64,000 nucleotides of DNA from Cricetomys ansorgei (GCA_026225945.1 JAMJFZ010000690.1:434001-498000); one strand, 5' to 3'; positions 24,270 to 37,754 are shown, numbered from the stretch's first letter. Made by a program: numbers and translations. Notes: a model not told the origin generated them from the letters alone.

Positions 24270-24590
24270 CTTCTAATCTTGCTACTTCCAGTGGTGTATA
24301 ACAATTATGTATTATGGCTCTTGACTGCAAAAGTTAGTGACTCTGCTGACATTGTCTGCACTTGCTCATGCATCTGCAGTCAGCTTCCTGGGCAGTAAAT
24401 CTAGAACAGACTCAACTGGGTTGATTGCTTCATGTTGCCCCTCCTTTACATTGCTCTAGCAGGCCAGCTCCGGCATTTTGCCATGATGGAGGCAGGAGCA
24501 CATGATCAAGCAACAGCACAAGTAGAAACACACATGCAAGCTGTTCTCAATGGATGCTGTCCTTTGAAGTAAGCTGTTTGGAAAAGATGC
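24270..24590 (+). mobile_element. Ancient mammalian interspersed repeat, family unresolved
   Basis: The order ttatggctcttgactgcaaa, gcatctgcagtcagcttcct and cagactcaactgggttgatt resembles a common mammalian repeat that also seems to appear at 25880-26140. Confidence 0.35.
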
Positions 24591-25879
24591 TAATATATGG
24601 CATTTTCTATGTTTTTTTTTTCTGCAGTTGCATGCTAATTTCCTCCTCTTGTGTCCTGATCATTATACCAGAGACTGAGCCATGGAAACAAAATGGGTGG
24701 AGACTTAGTACCTAGAGGAAAAGTTTGTGTTCTGTCATTATTTATATTCAATAATAATTCTTAATAATTATGGGGAAAATCAGCCTATGTCAAAATGTTT
24801 TTCTTTAATGGGTCCACTTCAGTTCACTGCCTAGGTAAGTGACCAAAAATAAAACCAATAGGCATTTCCATACTAAATTAAGACAGTGTCCATAGGGCCT
24901 AAGAAGAGGTGATTAGAACATTCAGAAATGCACTAGTAATGTCTCCCACGGTTTATAAATGGAAAACTGGATTCTTACTCGGCTTCTTAAGTTCTCTTAA
25001 TGAGGAATGATGGGAACACTGAGACTACATGCAGATGAAACTCTCAATATCCTATTCTAGCTGCCCACTTGGATGTTAAAATGGGGGCAAGGAATGAGGA
25101 CATATTGGAGGGTCACAAAGACAATCGATCAGAACGGGGGATATTCAGCTTAAAGGAGATTGAAATTGTCACAAATATTTCACTGATGTTCATCTCCTGT
25201 TTCATGCAATGGAGACTTTTCTATCCAAAGTATCCTGCATCATGCTATGGTTGAACCTCTATTTTTTGTTCTGAGCATGATCTTATTTAAATAGCTGAGG
25301 AAAAGTCTCTAGAAGGTAGTCAATACACAGAAATCTAAATTTTATCATCCAAGAAAAGTTGATAGGAAACAAAGCAGATGAATTGGGCTTGTGATTATCA
25401 CTTGCAAACTTGTCTCTTAAATCTTTCTGGAAGCAATCCCCCATTCTGTGACATAATGTAGGTTATTATAAAGATAGAGTTGGAGAGGGGTAAGAGCACA
25501 AGTTATATACCAGACAGAGGTACATTTATAATTCGCTGATCATTCTTGTACCTCAGAGTTGAACAGATGGTACTGCATCACCTTCATTGAATGATACCAA
25601 AGATTATTAGATTAGCAAACCTAACCGCTGAGTCACTCTGTGTTCTATCTTTTCTGGCTTTCTTGAGAAAATTAGAGGCCTCAGCTACTGAAGGAAGGCA
25701 AGTTGCCTAATGGCCCTCAATATTTTAAATTGGGACATGATTGTGTCTATATCAATAGAATGTAATAAGTCATAAAAACCAGTTTCCTCCCACTCTTTAA
25801 AAACACTTCATAAAACCATTTGGCTTCTCTTTCTTGATAAAAATATAAAATGTTAATCAAGGCTGTATGTATCCATCTA
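24591..25879. other. Anonymous DNA
   Basis: No gene or repeat recognised over about 1.3 kb. Confidence 0.5.
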
Positions 25880-26140
25880 TCTTTGTTGACTAATAAACCA
25901 CCTAAAACTAAGTGGCCTAAAACAAAACAACTATTGTATTTGCTTATGATTCTATTTCAACATTTTCAGAAGGGCTCAGCTAGACAGTTCTTCTATAAAC
26001 CATGTTTGAGAACATTCATGTAGTTGTGCTCATTGGGATTGACTGAAGGGTAAGTTAGTCAAGGTGATCTTAGTTGTAGTAGTTTGTCTCTACTCCATGT
26101 GGATCTCATCATCCAACAGACTAGCCAGGACTTTTCCATA
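25880..26140 (+). mobile_element. Ancient mammalian interspersed repeat, family unresolved
   Basis: aaactaagtggcctaaaaca, then ctagacagttcttctataaa, then ctctactccatgtggatctc and atcatccaacagactagcca follow a well-known mammalian repeat order. Confidence 0.45.
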
Positions 26141-27364
26141 TTATAGAGAAGATTCCCGCAGGAGGAGTCAGTGTTGAAATTTCTGGATAAGGCTTGTGTT
26201 GGGGGCAGGCAGCTACAAAAACATTATTCACTGGGAGATTATTACTATATCAATCTAAGACTGAGGCTATATCCCTGATGATAAACAGGACAGAACTAAT
26301 TAAAATCCCTGAAAATATAATGATCTTTATCATCTATTTTTATAGTAATTGGGAAATAAGATGTAATCATGTTAAGTCACTATTATTTCAAGGGTTATTT
26401 GTTAACAAAATATAGCCCTAATGTTATAATAACTAATATAAGAAGAATTACCTTATTTTGCAAGTATGAGAAAAATGCTTACTATTACTGCATTTAAAAT
26501 AGAAGACTAATATAAAGCCCTAAGTTGTTTCCCTTAGATAGTCAAGACTTTTCTACTTGATAATACTTATATTAGTATAGATATATATTGTTGTTCCACA
26601 TACACTAAATTGTTAAGTGCAATATGTGATGAATTGGATGCTTTTTAGAGACTATGAAAATTCAAGCTAAGTATTAAGTGATACACAGAGATCATCACAG
26701 TAGAATAGGCAGGCCAATCAGCAGACTGCTCTGCACTGATAACTTGTGCTCTAAGTTGTCAAGTCATCAGTAGATACTAACATTATCCTGTGCACTAGTA
26801 TTTGTTGGAGAAGAAACAGAAACCAAGGATCCCTTTTAGAATAAGTAAAATAGGAAATCTGTTTGTGATAATACAGACCTTAAGAATCTTTGGATTTCAA
26901 TAATCTTTTGTTATCCTTTTGCTCTCAAGGACAGCAGTTTCCAAGGCTAAAAACTACCTAAGGTGAAGATGTTGAACTTCACTGAATAGAAGTACCAAGT
27001 CACATTATTTGGAAAGAGATGTCAGATACGGAGAGCCTATGAGCTAAAGAAGCCTCCTGCAAAATTAGTTTTAAAGCCTACAAAGCCTTTAAAGCTCCTG
27101 CTTTAAGTAGATGTGGAAACTTCTCCCCAGCTGGAGGAGCCAGGACCAGGTCAGGGCCAAAGACAGTATGTAGGGATGCAGAGCTGAAAGGAAAGGAACT
27201 GACTAGAATTTTCACTTGCTATGATGGCTTCTTTATAAAGAAGACTTAGAAGCTGATTCTTCACACAGCTACTCTATCAGCTATTATAGCAAGGTCCAAA
27301 TGGAGTACAGAAGAAGTAAGTAAAGTATATCTCGTAGGGCAAACCTAAATGCTTCATGGTTTTT
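26141..27364. other. Anonymous DNA
   Basis: No gene or repeat recognised. Confidence 0.5.
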
Positions 27365-27960
27365 GTTTTCTTTTTTAATTTTTAAAAATTGAGATAAAAT
27401 TTGTATAACCTAAAGCAAACCAGTTCAAGATGAACAATTCAGTGGCATCAGTATCTTCCTAAGTTTGGGCAAACTCCACCCCTATCCAGTTCAATATATT
27501 TTCAGTTTTCTAAAGGATATCCTGTTCCTATCAAGCCATTATGCTCCCTCTGCCCTTTCTCATCCCCTGGCAATCACCAATCTTTCTATATCCAGAGGTT
27601 TACCTACCAGAAACATTCCATATTAATGGAGTCATTCAACAAGCAAACTTTCATATCTGGCTCCTGCAATTCAGTACAATGATTTTGAGCTTCATCCATT
27701 TTGTGGCATGGATCCACACTTCATTTCTTTTATGGCCGACTCCTATTCCACTGTATTGATAGAACACAATTCATTTATTTATCATTCCATGGAGTCTATT
27801 ATTTTTACATTTTTTTCTCCTGTAACTAATGCTACTATTAATGTGCATAAACTAAGATATAATTGAGTATGTACTTACAGTTCTTTGTCAGTATACTCAT
27901 AGAAGTGAAATAGTTCACCTTTTGAATATAAATTTTAGTGGACCAGGACTACAATCATAT
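27365..27960 (-). mobile_element. Old L1M 3'-UTR
   Basis: Reverse-complement L1M order: attgagataaaatttgtata, caattcagtggcatcagtat, cccctggcaatcaccaatct, ccatattaatggagtcattc, gagcttcatccattttgtgg and actcctattccactgtattg. The match is extended but diverged. Confidence 0.75.
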
Positions 27961-28364
27961 ATTTATACTTTATGTTTCTCTAAACCTTAACAGCAGAGGT
28001 CAGTAGTTATAACATGGACCATACAGTCACACAGACAAAAAATAATTACTATTAGTCAGGCTTATTATAAGAAAATACTGACCCTTGGGATACAAGAAAC
28101 CCCATTCCCATCTTTCTGACCTTCCATAATGTGATACATACCCTGAGTTACTTCTGTTTTTCTCCTTTAAGTAGTAACAACATACTAGAGTTTGTTTGTT
28201 TTTTCCATACAGGATGATTAACACTGTATCAGGTTCTATGTTAGAATGGGGACTGAATGCTAGTGAAAATCCTTTCTATTCTCTCTTTTCTTTCTTTTTT
28301 CCTCACCTTTCTTTACTTCCTTTTGAAACTTTCAGTTCTTTTCTCAGGAAACAAAGAAAGGTGA
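27961..28364. other. Anonymous DNA
   Basis: Nothing recognised. Two opposed short frames overlap and are unsupported. Confidence 0.5.
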
Positions 28365-28714
28365 GTTTCTTAGTTAAGGTTCTATTGCTGTGAAGAGACA
28401 TCATGACTACAGCAACTCTTAAAGGGAAAACATTTAATTGGGACTGGCTTAGAGTTGAGAGGTTTAGTCTATTATCATCATGGTGGGAAGCATGGCAGCA
28501 AGCAGGAAGATATGGTGCTGGAGAGGTAGCTGAGAGTTCTACATCTGGATCGACAGGCAGTGACTGAGTCTGGCTTGAGCATCTGAAACCTCAAAGCCCT
28601 CCCCCAGTGACACACTTCCTCCAATAAGGCCACACTTCCTCCAACAAGGACAAACCTCTTTATAATGTCACTCTCTATGTGCCTATGGGGGCTGTTTTCA
28701 TTCAAACCACTACA
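28365..28714 (-). mobile_element. ORR1-type MaLR LTR
   Basis: Reverse-complement ORR1: cttagttaaggttctattgc, agagacatcatgactacagc, catttaattgggactggctt, a repeated cacacttcctccaa block, and ttcattcaaaccactaca at the LTR start. Solo. Confidence 0.85.
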
Positions 28715-30154
28715 GTGAGGGGGGTGAAGGAGCCAGTTCTCTGCTTGTTGATGAGTTCGGGGCTGGGGTTTCAGCAAGATTTACTTTGCTTGGAGTCAGG
28801 AAAATATCTGCCCAAGTAGATCCTGTGGCATATGGAAACCATCTGCTGCCCTGTGTGACTTCCATTTACATCTGAGTGTTCAGGTAAATTACCTGGAACC
28901 TACTCCAAAAGTTAATTCTGATCCAGTGAGTCCAAAAGAGGACTAGCAACATTCTAACCAATTCTCAAGTGAAGCCAACACATCTAGAACAAGTGCTACT
29001 TGGAATCCACAAGATGAACCCTTTCTCCCAAAAAAGCTTGTTCTTTGAAAGTCCCTTAGAGCTAGGGAGGTGGGAAGGAAGAAAGAAAGAAAAGGAAAAT
29101 CCTGATGGCTAAGACCTACACCTAAAGATCCTGGGTCCTATCCCTGATGAACTTAGTCTGGGATGAAGGCTGGCATCCAGATGTTTGCAGCTTGTAGAGA
29201 AATTCTAACATGTTGTGAGTTTCAGGGGCACTGTACTAGAGTTCAGGAGGTAAGCTTTGGAGTTGTATCAGCAGTGGTTATTTTCAAAGCAGGTCATTGA
29301 TAAATATGAATGAGGATATTAGTTCAAAACTCAAACTGGCTCTCAACCCATCAAGTGACTTCTATCAAATATTCTATATTATACAACTAATTTGAGCTAT
29401 CAAGGGAGTCCGTGTAATTCAAAGCTGGATGCATTTCATTTCCCCCTTTCCAGGAAACTGCCTGGCCAAGCTGTGACCAGCTTCCTGCCTCTTACTGTAT
29501 CAACAGCATCAGGCCACTGGGACCTCATCTTCATTGAGAGCAGAATGTGCATGCTGATCCAACACATCATGTTTTAAACTTGTCTCTTCCCATTTCCACA
29601 TTACATAGTTATTATATTCAGATGACTCAACATGAGGCCAAGTCTGCAGATGTTTGAAAACTTCCAGATGAATCCTTAACTTGTTCTTCCTTCAAACTAA
29701 TGTAAAGATACCTACACTCATGCTCTTTATTGTATACCTCAAATACTCAAATATGTTCTGATAATCCTACATGTTCCAATCTCTACTTCCTTATCTTCAG
29801 ATTAGAAGGCATGTGAATGTTTCTTGACAAAAAGTAAAATTATTGTTTATATGCCAACCCCCTCCCCAGTGTGGCTGAATCTGTGAGAGCTACCCTCTAA
29901 CCTCTTGCTTCCAGAGCCCTGTATGCCTTTTTTTTCAGATGTTAAATCATTATCACGTGACTCTCTCCTTTATCACTTAATTACCCTATAAACAACACTG
30001 CTTGTGTCCTCTTCACTGAAACCTATTTTCTCAAGTAATTGGCCTTGTTCAGAACTTATATCACTTAAAAAAAAAAAGAATGATTGCACTTTAAGAGCAC
30101 AGCCGTTTCTAAATGTGCAGCATGTCCTGACTAAACATAGTTAATCTTACTAGT
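28715..30154. other. Anonymous DNA
   Basis: About 1.4 kb with no gene or repeat recognised. Confidence 0.5.
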
Positions 30155-30310
30155 GGTCACTGCTTTATAGTGGGTCCTTGGACCAGAAACACCGGCATCA
30201 CCAAGAAACCTATGACAAATGCAAATTCTTGGACCCCAACACAGAGCAATAAATTCAGGCTATCTTGGTATGAGATGAGGAGCTTAAGTTCTTTCTGGTG
30301 GCTCTGATGG
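30155..30310 (+). mobile_element. MER5B-like hAT element
   Basis: gtgggtccttggaccagaaa, caccggcatcaccaagaaac and tgacaaatgcaaattcttgg match the MER5 order 'ggtccccggaccagcagcat ... gttagaaatgcaaattct'. Confidence 0.55.
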
Positions 30311-31640
30311 GAACACAAGGCTAAGATAAGAAGGCTGGAGATTAACTGTGGGGACCAGGGAACATCTATGATCCAGCTATTATCAGGAATGTTACACCAA
30401 CTGGGGAATATGATGCCACCAAATCTCAGTGGCATGGCACAACAATGGCTTTGCTCAGCATGCCTGCAGACAGCCTAGAAAGCCTGTGACAGGTGGCAGG
30501 TGAGGTCCTGATGAGCTCCACACATCTTCTAGTCTCGGGCTGGAGGAGACACAAATAGTGAGCAGACACTTTTCTTAACTAAAGTCAGAAGCTCCTAGAG
30601 GGCTGATTGGTTTTAAGATTTAGCCTCAAAATTGAGACCTATTCCTTTTCTGCATCTAGTTCGTTGACCCAACATGACTACAGAGCTAACTAAAATGAAG
30701 TAGAGAAATATACTCTCACAGGGTAGGGGGTCAAAAGGGAGAATATTTGCTGAACAAGAGTATAACATGCATCACTGAAATACTGGATAAATATAGGGAA
30801 CACAGACTCTGCTAGCTATTGAATTCAAATAAATTCTGTTAGACCAACATGGCAGCCAAACTAGAACTGCACAATATCAAGAGAACACCATTTAAACTAT
30901 AGACAATTTTTGTCATTCTTTCTATTTTCATATGATAAACCCTAGAAAAAGAATTTCTGTCCATACTTCCTTTCTGGTTCTACTTCTAAAGAACACATAC
31001 AGTATACATTTATTTATAAAAAAAAAATATCCAGGGAAATACCTGCTGCAGCAATTTTCCCCTTAGTCATTTCCACTTTGAAAAGCTGTCTAAATATTTT
31101 TCTCTCCTAACGTGTTTCTTAAAAAGAAAACTCTCCAATTCCCATCATTGATTCTCTAACCACACTCAACTGGCAAAAACCTAAAAAGAAAAAGAAATCT
31201 TCCTCGAAGATACAGTGAAGTATGCCAAAATTAACAAACGTAATTGGTTATCCATTGTGAAACCACTACTGGACTAGAGACCAAGAAAGCAGCCTATAGT
31301 CCTCTGCTGACTATCTTTATTTGCTTTACTTTTCCTTGCCTCAGTGACTAAAACATTATGCCCAATAAGTGTTTGCTGACCTAAAATGCGTAGATTCTGT
31401 TCAAGATGCTGACTCTCAAATACTAAAATCAGTGTCCCTTTGAAAGGGGATCAAAGGGAAACTCATTTCATACTGATCACTGCTCACCTGCCTGCCAGAC
31501 ACTCAGAGGGGTGTGAGTTGCCATTTACTACACATGAGAAAATGAAGCTGATGTGCTCCATCTGAGAGTAAAACACAGTTTCCTGAGCACTGTTTTGTGC
31601 ACTGAAACTGACTGCAGAATTTCTGACGATCTGAGTACCA

Positions 31641-31641
<1 letters not shown>
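30311..31641. other. Anonymous DNA
   Basis: No gene recognised. Positions 30410-30560 loosely resemble an old repeat (tctcagtggcatggcacaac) that I cannot name. Confidence 0.4.
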
Positions 31642-31685
<44 letters not shown>

Positions 31686-31697
31686 GTAATAATAATA
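31642..31697. repeat. (TAA)n microsatellite
   Basis: About 18 trinucleotide units with one TAG interruption. It generates the Asn-, Ile- and Leu-run frames on both strands, including the 136-codon - strand frame at 31484-31894. Confidence 0.95.
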
Positions 31698-32902
31698 CCA
31701 GTAGAGGGAACCACCATGGCAGACTGGGCAGATAGCCCTGATTTATCTGGAGAAAAACAAATTGAGCCATATGGTAAAAATAAAACAAACAAAAACCTAA
31801 CTCTATAAAGAGTAAGAGTGAGACTTTCGTTGGGGGGTGGTGGATCCTGACTTTTAATTCTACCCTTGACTTTGTTCTTAATGTTGTCAGCCACTGAGCA
31901 AGTTAAGCAAAGCCTCCTGGCCTCAGTTTCCTCACTTCCTTGTTATCTGTGAAGAAAGGAGATCCATGTTGGGACCAACTTACAGAGTCACATGTCACAC
32001 TGATTGCTAGTAGCCTCGGAACATTAGGGCAGTATCCAGACAGCATACAGGCAGATGCTGGGGACTTCAATCCTACCAGCATAAAGAAGAGATACCCAAG
32101 AATAGGCAGAAGGAACTTGAAAGCTGAATCTTTACCCAGAAAAGCCTCTTATTTACAACACAATACTTGATGGCTATCTCATGTGGCCTAACAGAAGATT
32201 TGACTCATCTGTGAAAGCTCCTGCCCTAGAGAAACCAGAAGATAAGCATTGTGTGCTGTTTTAAACTATCAAGTTTGTTTTATATTTCTTCACAGCAGTA
32301 GAAAATGAATACACCATTGTATGGAATCATCGTAATGATAACTAACCATCAAATTAATTCTGTAATAGTCTACAACCTCTTATTCAGAGAGAGAAGTGTA
32401 TTGTGGCCTGGACTTTTCTATCCCACGGCTTCTTTGCTTTAAATACCAAGCATATTGTTCAGAGGTCTCCTTAAATAATAATAAACTGCTTAGGGTGATG
32501 TTATCCCGTTACTATCAGTTCATGATTAATGGCCTACACATTCTGTCACACAAATACATATAGACCCCTACATGATTACCCAGCTCAATTGATTACAGCA
32601 ATAAATGTCCCCTCAAGCACAGCTCAGCTCCCATAGCACTCAAGTGTTTCATAGTCTTAAAAATACTTTTTTTCCCCAGGTAATAGAGTGACTGTAGGGA
32701 TGAATTCTGAAGAGTGGTCGCCTTCAACATTTTGTGATGTTTGAGTTATTCCAAAGATTCTATGGTCCCTAGTTGGGGTTAATGTGTTACATAAAATAGA
32801 AATGGTACATGTGTCTTGAAAATGTTGACCCTTTAAATAAATCATATACAAACACACAGAAAATATAGTAAATCTGATGGAAAATGGTTGGTGTTTTGGT
32901 TT
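31698..32902. other. Anonymous DNA
   Basis: No gene or repeat recognised. Confidence 0.5.
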
Positions 32903-33015
32903 AGCTCTTTGTAGACAGGTTCTTAATATGTAAGCCATGTTGGCTTCAACCTCTCCATTCTCCTGCAGCAGCTTCTCAAGTGCTGGGGTTGCAAGAGTGT
33001 ACCATCATTCCTAAA
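32903..33015 (-). mobile_element. B1 SINE, diverged
   Basis: Reverse-complement B1 remnants: ttgtagacaggttcttaata, agtgctggggttgcaagagt and gtaccatcattcct. Confidence 0.6.
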
Positions 33016-33254
33016 TAAAAACAATTGTTTTATTCCTAAACTTAAATTGTGCTTTTATAAATGAATCAGTTTCTATTTCATGAGTTCCTAGTCAAATGTT
33101 CACTCTTGATTAAAAATTCTAAAGTAGTTACAAAGCTAATTTTCTAATTCTTTTGACTACATTGAGGACTGATTCAATTTTTAAATATTCTAAAATACCC
33201 CATTTTTATCTTCTGTAATAGCACATGATTGTGGAGTCCTTAACTAATTGACCT
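33016..33254. other. Anonymous AT-rich DNA
   Basis: Nothing recognised. Confidence 0.5.
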
Positions 33255-33470
33255 CTGAGGGACTAGAGATGTAGCTCAGTAGAAGAATGCATGAGGCCCT
33301 GAGTTCAATCCACAGCACTGCATAAATGTGGTATAGTGATACCTGCCTGTAATCCCAGCATCCAAGAGTTAGAAGGAGGAAGTGAGAAAATCAAGGTTAT
33401 CCTCAACTACATATCAAGTTCAAGGTCATTCTGGGCTTCAATAGGCATGGGGTTTCAAAAAATTAGCCTC
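33255..33470 (+). mobile_element. B4/RSINE1-type composite SINE
   Basis: ID-like head (gggactagagatgtagctca ... ccctgagttcaatccacagc) followed by a B1-like half (tgcctgtaatcccagcatcc ... caaggtcattctgggcttca). The order is opposite to the composites at 3155 and 15505. Confidence 0.75.
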
Positions 33471-34239
33471 TGAGTATTATCAAAATAAACATAGTAAATT
33501 ATGTCATGAAATGTCAATTTAAGTCCCGATTCCAAATAATTCATTACATTCCAGGCACTGCCCTTAATGTGACATGGGTCTGTGAAGGATGATTTCAGTT
33601 TAAGTTCAACAGACTCATTTCTAACATCTCGTTATGGTTAAAAATGCTCCATGAATTTGGATTATTCCATCTCCAGGATCACAGAGACTTATCTTAAATG
33701 ATCATAATTGGCCATTTAACTCTGACACATAATTTGAAATATTTAACTCTTTGAAAAATATGTACATGTACAAAGAGGGTTAGCATCAACTATAATAAAG
33801 ATGTCTCCTTTATTAGCACCATGGCCATTAAAGCACCATGTTTGTAGTCTGTGACTTAGGAAGATTATTTATAAAGCTAATGAAACATACCTTTCACAGT
33901 TTTTCACCTTTTCCTTTGGCCCAAACTGTCATAATAGTATATAATTAATTAATTAGTGAATTTTCTGGGGATATCGTGCTAAAATTCTTTTTTGGGGGAG
34001 ACATAATTCCTGTCTACTCCTTTTCTTAAGGACCAACTACAAAACACAATTCTACCAAAGTTCACTCTGGAGAACCAAATGATTGTATTGCACTTCTTTA
34101 CAAAGCATAGGTGAGGGCTTACCTACAAAGGTATGAGCACTACTTTCCAGGAAGCCACACATAGAAAGTCTTACTCAGCAAGAATGAGGGCTTCCCTATA
34201 ACCACATAAATGTAACCACTGGCTCTAGTCTTCCCTATT
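33471..34239. other. Anonymous AT-rich DNA
   Basis: No gene or repeat recognised. Confidence 0.5.
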
Positions 34240-34258
34240 ATATGTGTGTGTGTATGTG

Positions 34259-34292
<34 letters not shown>

Positions 34293-34314
34293 CACATGTG
34301 AGTGTGTGTCCTCC
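34240..34314. repeat. (TG)n microsatellite
   Basis: TG units with a few interruptions. Confidence 0.95.
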
Positions 34315-34478
34315 CTCAGGGCACAGTTGGATACTTGTGGGGAAGATGTAAACTGTCAACAAGCTCATCTGGTATGATCTTTTTCAAATGGGGGCAAGGC
34401 TGAATACCCCATGATTGTAGTTGCTTGGATTAGAGAACAATCACAATAAGTCTAATGGTGTCCAATGTCAAAACAGGG

Positions 34479-34560
34479 AAGGAAAGAAGGAAGGAAGGAA
34501 GGAAGGAAGGAAGGAAGGAAGGAAGGAAGGAAGGAAGGAAGGAAGGAAAGGAAGGAAATA
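34479..34560. repeat. (GGAA)n microsatellite
   Basis: About 18 GGAA units. Such tracts are known ETS-factor binding arrays in other contexts; nothing here shows use. Confidence 0.95.
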
Positions 34561-36174
34561 GAAGGGAGGCAAGTTATAACTGTAGTATAAGAAACCTAAC
34601 TAAAATGTTGAGAATATAAAATCAAGACAGAATCTCCCTCAGGCAGATTGGACCATCTCTTCTTTCAAATATCTACCAAAATATTAGTGAGGAAGATGGT
34701 AGAAAAATATATACTTGGAATAATATCCACCAACCTATATATGAGTCTTTTGAATCTTACATTATTGCTCAAGGTTCTGCCTGGCAAACAATGGAATCCT
34801 TTCTCTGACAAGTTTAAGCAAGAAGGGGATTTACTGAAGTTACTCAGTAGCTTCAGAATCACTGGTAGAGCTGGGGAAGCAAATCCAAGAGACAGCTTCC
34901 AGGAGAAATGCCAAAGCCGTGTTGCAAATTAATCTGATTTGAAGGTAAATGACACTATGGCTTTACTGCTGCCACCACTGGACCCCAGGGCCAAAGTTTT
35001 GGCTCTATTGCAAGTGATAAGAGCTTCTAGACCCTTGCCCTTGGACATAAGGAATTGAAACTTGTCACCACTACCCCACCATGAAAGGCAGCTAGCCAGA
35101 CTGCTACCTGACCAGGGGTATTGAAGCTCACATAGAAATCTGTTTCCTTTCTTCATTCTGAATGGAGGTCCAAGGTCACTTCATTATTCTAAATAGCGGA
35201 ACCTGAGTAGCCCAAAGAGAACTGAGAATTTGAACTCCGATAGAGCATCTAGGAGCAAAAGTTGAGTGTGACTCATCCCAATCGTTTCAGAACTTTTCTG
35301 CCATTGAAATTAAAATTCCACATACCACTAAGCTCCATTTCAAAGAAAACTGGTACTATTAGTTACTCTACCCAGTATTTACCCAAATATTGAAATGCTA
35401 CTTAAAAGATGATGTGTATCCACAACTGTGATGCACAGCCCCCTCTAATAGTATACATTAATGAAAGCAGGGATTTGAGGCAATTACCTCAGTGGTCAAA
35501 CTGGTCATTTGTTCAGCTGATCTATATTGTGAATTTCATTGCTCTTCTTTTCTAGTCTCTTCATTCTGTCCCAGCTTACATGTTGTTGTTCACACATGAT
35601 TGTATGATGACAATACTTTTCCTGATTTCTTTGCCTTTCTTTTTTTAGGATATATATATATATACCTGACAATCACAAATTGGATTGGAAGTGGCATTTG
35701 TTTGAAACACACGCACACACACACACACACACACATAAATAGCTAGTTTTCCATTTGTTATCATAAGCTTTCCCTTCATTATTCTGATTTGTCTTCACTC
35801 ATCACTTCTCAGCTAGATGAAGTATCAAAACCTGTCTTTTCAAAACTCATTCTATTTGCCTCCCAGCACAGATTTCTGTAGCCTAGACCCAAAGAGCTGA
35901 AGATGTTTTTAGATCCCGTTCTAACTAGGATTTTGCATGGAACTTCTTAAGTGTCTGCCAAACAGATCACTTGACTCAAGATTTGAAGGTAACAAAAAGT
36001 AACGTGATTTGCTTGGCATGTGCAAGAAACTAACTTTAGATTGTTGTTAGGTTGTGATGGAAGGATAGGGGTTTCTGCAAGATCACTATTAAACTGGTGA
36101 TTCTTGTCTCTATATTTCACCTGGTATGCAGCTACAGCTTCCTTGATCCTCTAGTTTCTGTAAGTTACCTAGTG
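34561..36174. other. Anonymous DNA with small (TA)n and (CA)n tracts
   Basis: (TA)n lies at about 35650-35665 and (CA)n at 35707-35735. Three short overlapping frames at 34648-35156 lie on opposite strands and are not supported as genes. Confidence 0.5.
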
Positions 36175-36800
36175 CCCTTTGTATTGGTCTGTTTTCTGTT
36201 GCAAATGCCTTAAAATTTTAACAGTAAATTTTAACAAAAATAGTTTGGGGTACATGGTTCCAGAAATTTGAAGTTGAAAGTCTATATGTGATAAAGAACT
36301 TCTTGCTAGGGAATCACATGCTGAGGCAGGGAGCACATGCGTATGAATGTATTTCTTCCATTCTCTCTTATTTTTCTTCTTTTTTAAACTTTTATTTATT
36401 TTTATGTGTATGGGTGTGAATGCATGTTTGTGCATGACATGTGTGCCTCTCGTGGCCACAGGGGGCAGAAGAGGACAGAGATCAAAAGAGAATGGAATTA
36501 CAGGGCTGTGAGCCACCATGTGAGTGCTGAGAATTGAATCCAGGCCCTCTGGAAGAGCAATCAGTACTCTTAATCATTCCTCCAGCCCCTCTCTTATTTT
36601 TCTTAAAGAGACACCAAGGTTTAATCAGAAAGTGTTCCACTCTAATAATCTTATCTAATTCCCATCAGCACCCAAAGGCCTCACCTCTAAACATCATGAT
36701 CAGATTAAAGTTCTACCCTGTGAATAACTCAGAAAGGGGATTACATTTCAACACATCAACCCTTGAGGGACTTACTCAAAACAAGATCTAAACTCTATAG
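36175..36800 (-). mobile_element. Old MaLR (MLT1/MST-like) LTR split by a B3 SINE
   Basis: Reverse-complement LTR: gtattggtctgttttctgtt, then atggttccagaaatttgaag. After the SINE come 'ggcctcacctctaaacatca', 'caacacatcaacccttgagg' and related text. The order suits a mammalian MaLR LTR of the MLT1/MST group. Confidence 0.6.
36379..36590 (-). mobile_element. B3 SINE with target-site duplication
   Basis: Reverse-complement B3: tttatttatttttatgtgta, gtggccacagggggcagaag, gtgagccaccatgtgagtgc, tgaatccaggccctctggaa and tcattcctccagcccc. The 15-base string tctcttatttttctt occurs on both sides (about 36363-36377 and 36591-36605). Confidence 0.9.
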
Positions 36801-37419
36801 TACCCCATTGTGTTGGAGCTGACTCACACAAGCTTACAAAAGTCATTGTGTGAACCTTTTCTGTTCTTTTTCAGGAACAATACTGGTGGCTTGAAATCTG
36901 CTATGGAGGAAGTTTTTATATGCTGGAAACTGAAAAGGGCTATACATCAGGATTGCTTTTGAGAGCTGATTACTAAAGAGGAGCTTCAAACACTGTCATT
37001 TCTGTTTGCACTGGCTTTTGTTGATCTAGCCACACTACTTCCTTGTCCCATGAACACTCTGGGATTACAAGGGCTACAGACCTGTGCATTGACTGTTCTC
37101 TCTGCCTAAATTATCTTCCCAAATACTACATATAGCTTTTTCTTTCAGTCATGTTTTCCTTTAATGTACTGAAAACTCTGGAAAGTTTTCTGAAAATTAC
37201 AGCCATCTTTTCCACATTTATGTTGACTTCAGTTTCCTCTTTAGTTTTTTTTTTTAACCATCTAAGACACTGTAGATTTATGCTTCATTTTTCCAGTTTA
37301 TTGTGTTATGTCCTCAGAAGTGGTATTTTTGTGTTTTGTTCATTGTTTTATCCCTGTGTTCAAAACACGCCAGATGCATAATAAATGCACAATGAACAAT
37401 TGTTAAACAGAGGCCTAAA
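36801..37419. other. Anonymous DNA
   Basis: No gene recognised. The 76-codon + strand frame (37151-37381) is Phe/Leu-rich and matches no family I know. Confidence 0.5.
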
Positions 37420-37754
37420 GTTATCAGTTGCCCTGGAATAAGTCAAAAACTATAAAACTATCCTAATAAAAACACCAATAATTTTTAATAGAAGTTCTAA
37501 AGCTGACATGGAAAACTAAACAAGAAAAAATGGAAAGCTTTTTTAAAAATAAAGAAAAACTAGCACAAAGATACATTAAAACCCACTATAAAACCACAAT
37601 ATTTGAAGTGGGGTAGAATATGTTAATATAAAAATATCAATGAATTTCAGTATTTGATACAATGGTTGGCTCCAATCAATGAAGAAAGGATGGATTAGTT
37701 AATATACTGGGCAAAACAGTGTAAGAGCAAAGTTGTGTTTTAAATTTTAATTAC
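37420..37754 (+). mobile_element. L1 ORF2 fragment
   Basis: tggaaaactaaacaagaaaa, tagcacaaagatacattaaa and acccactataaaaccacaat follow the L1 ORF2 segment before 'YYKAIVIKTxWYW', with many stops. Confidence 0.5.

Noticed and set aside
31484..31894. 136-codon frame with an Ile run
   Set aside because: Built around the (TAA)n microsatellite; neighbouring frames show Leu or Asn runs from the same repeat.
34479..34560. GGAA array as an active enhancer
   Set aside because: Repeat number fits, but the sequence alone gives no evidence of use and no gene is near.
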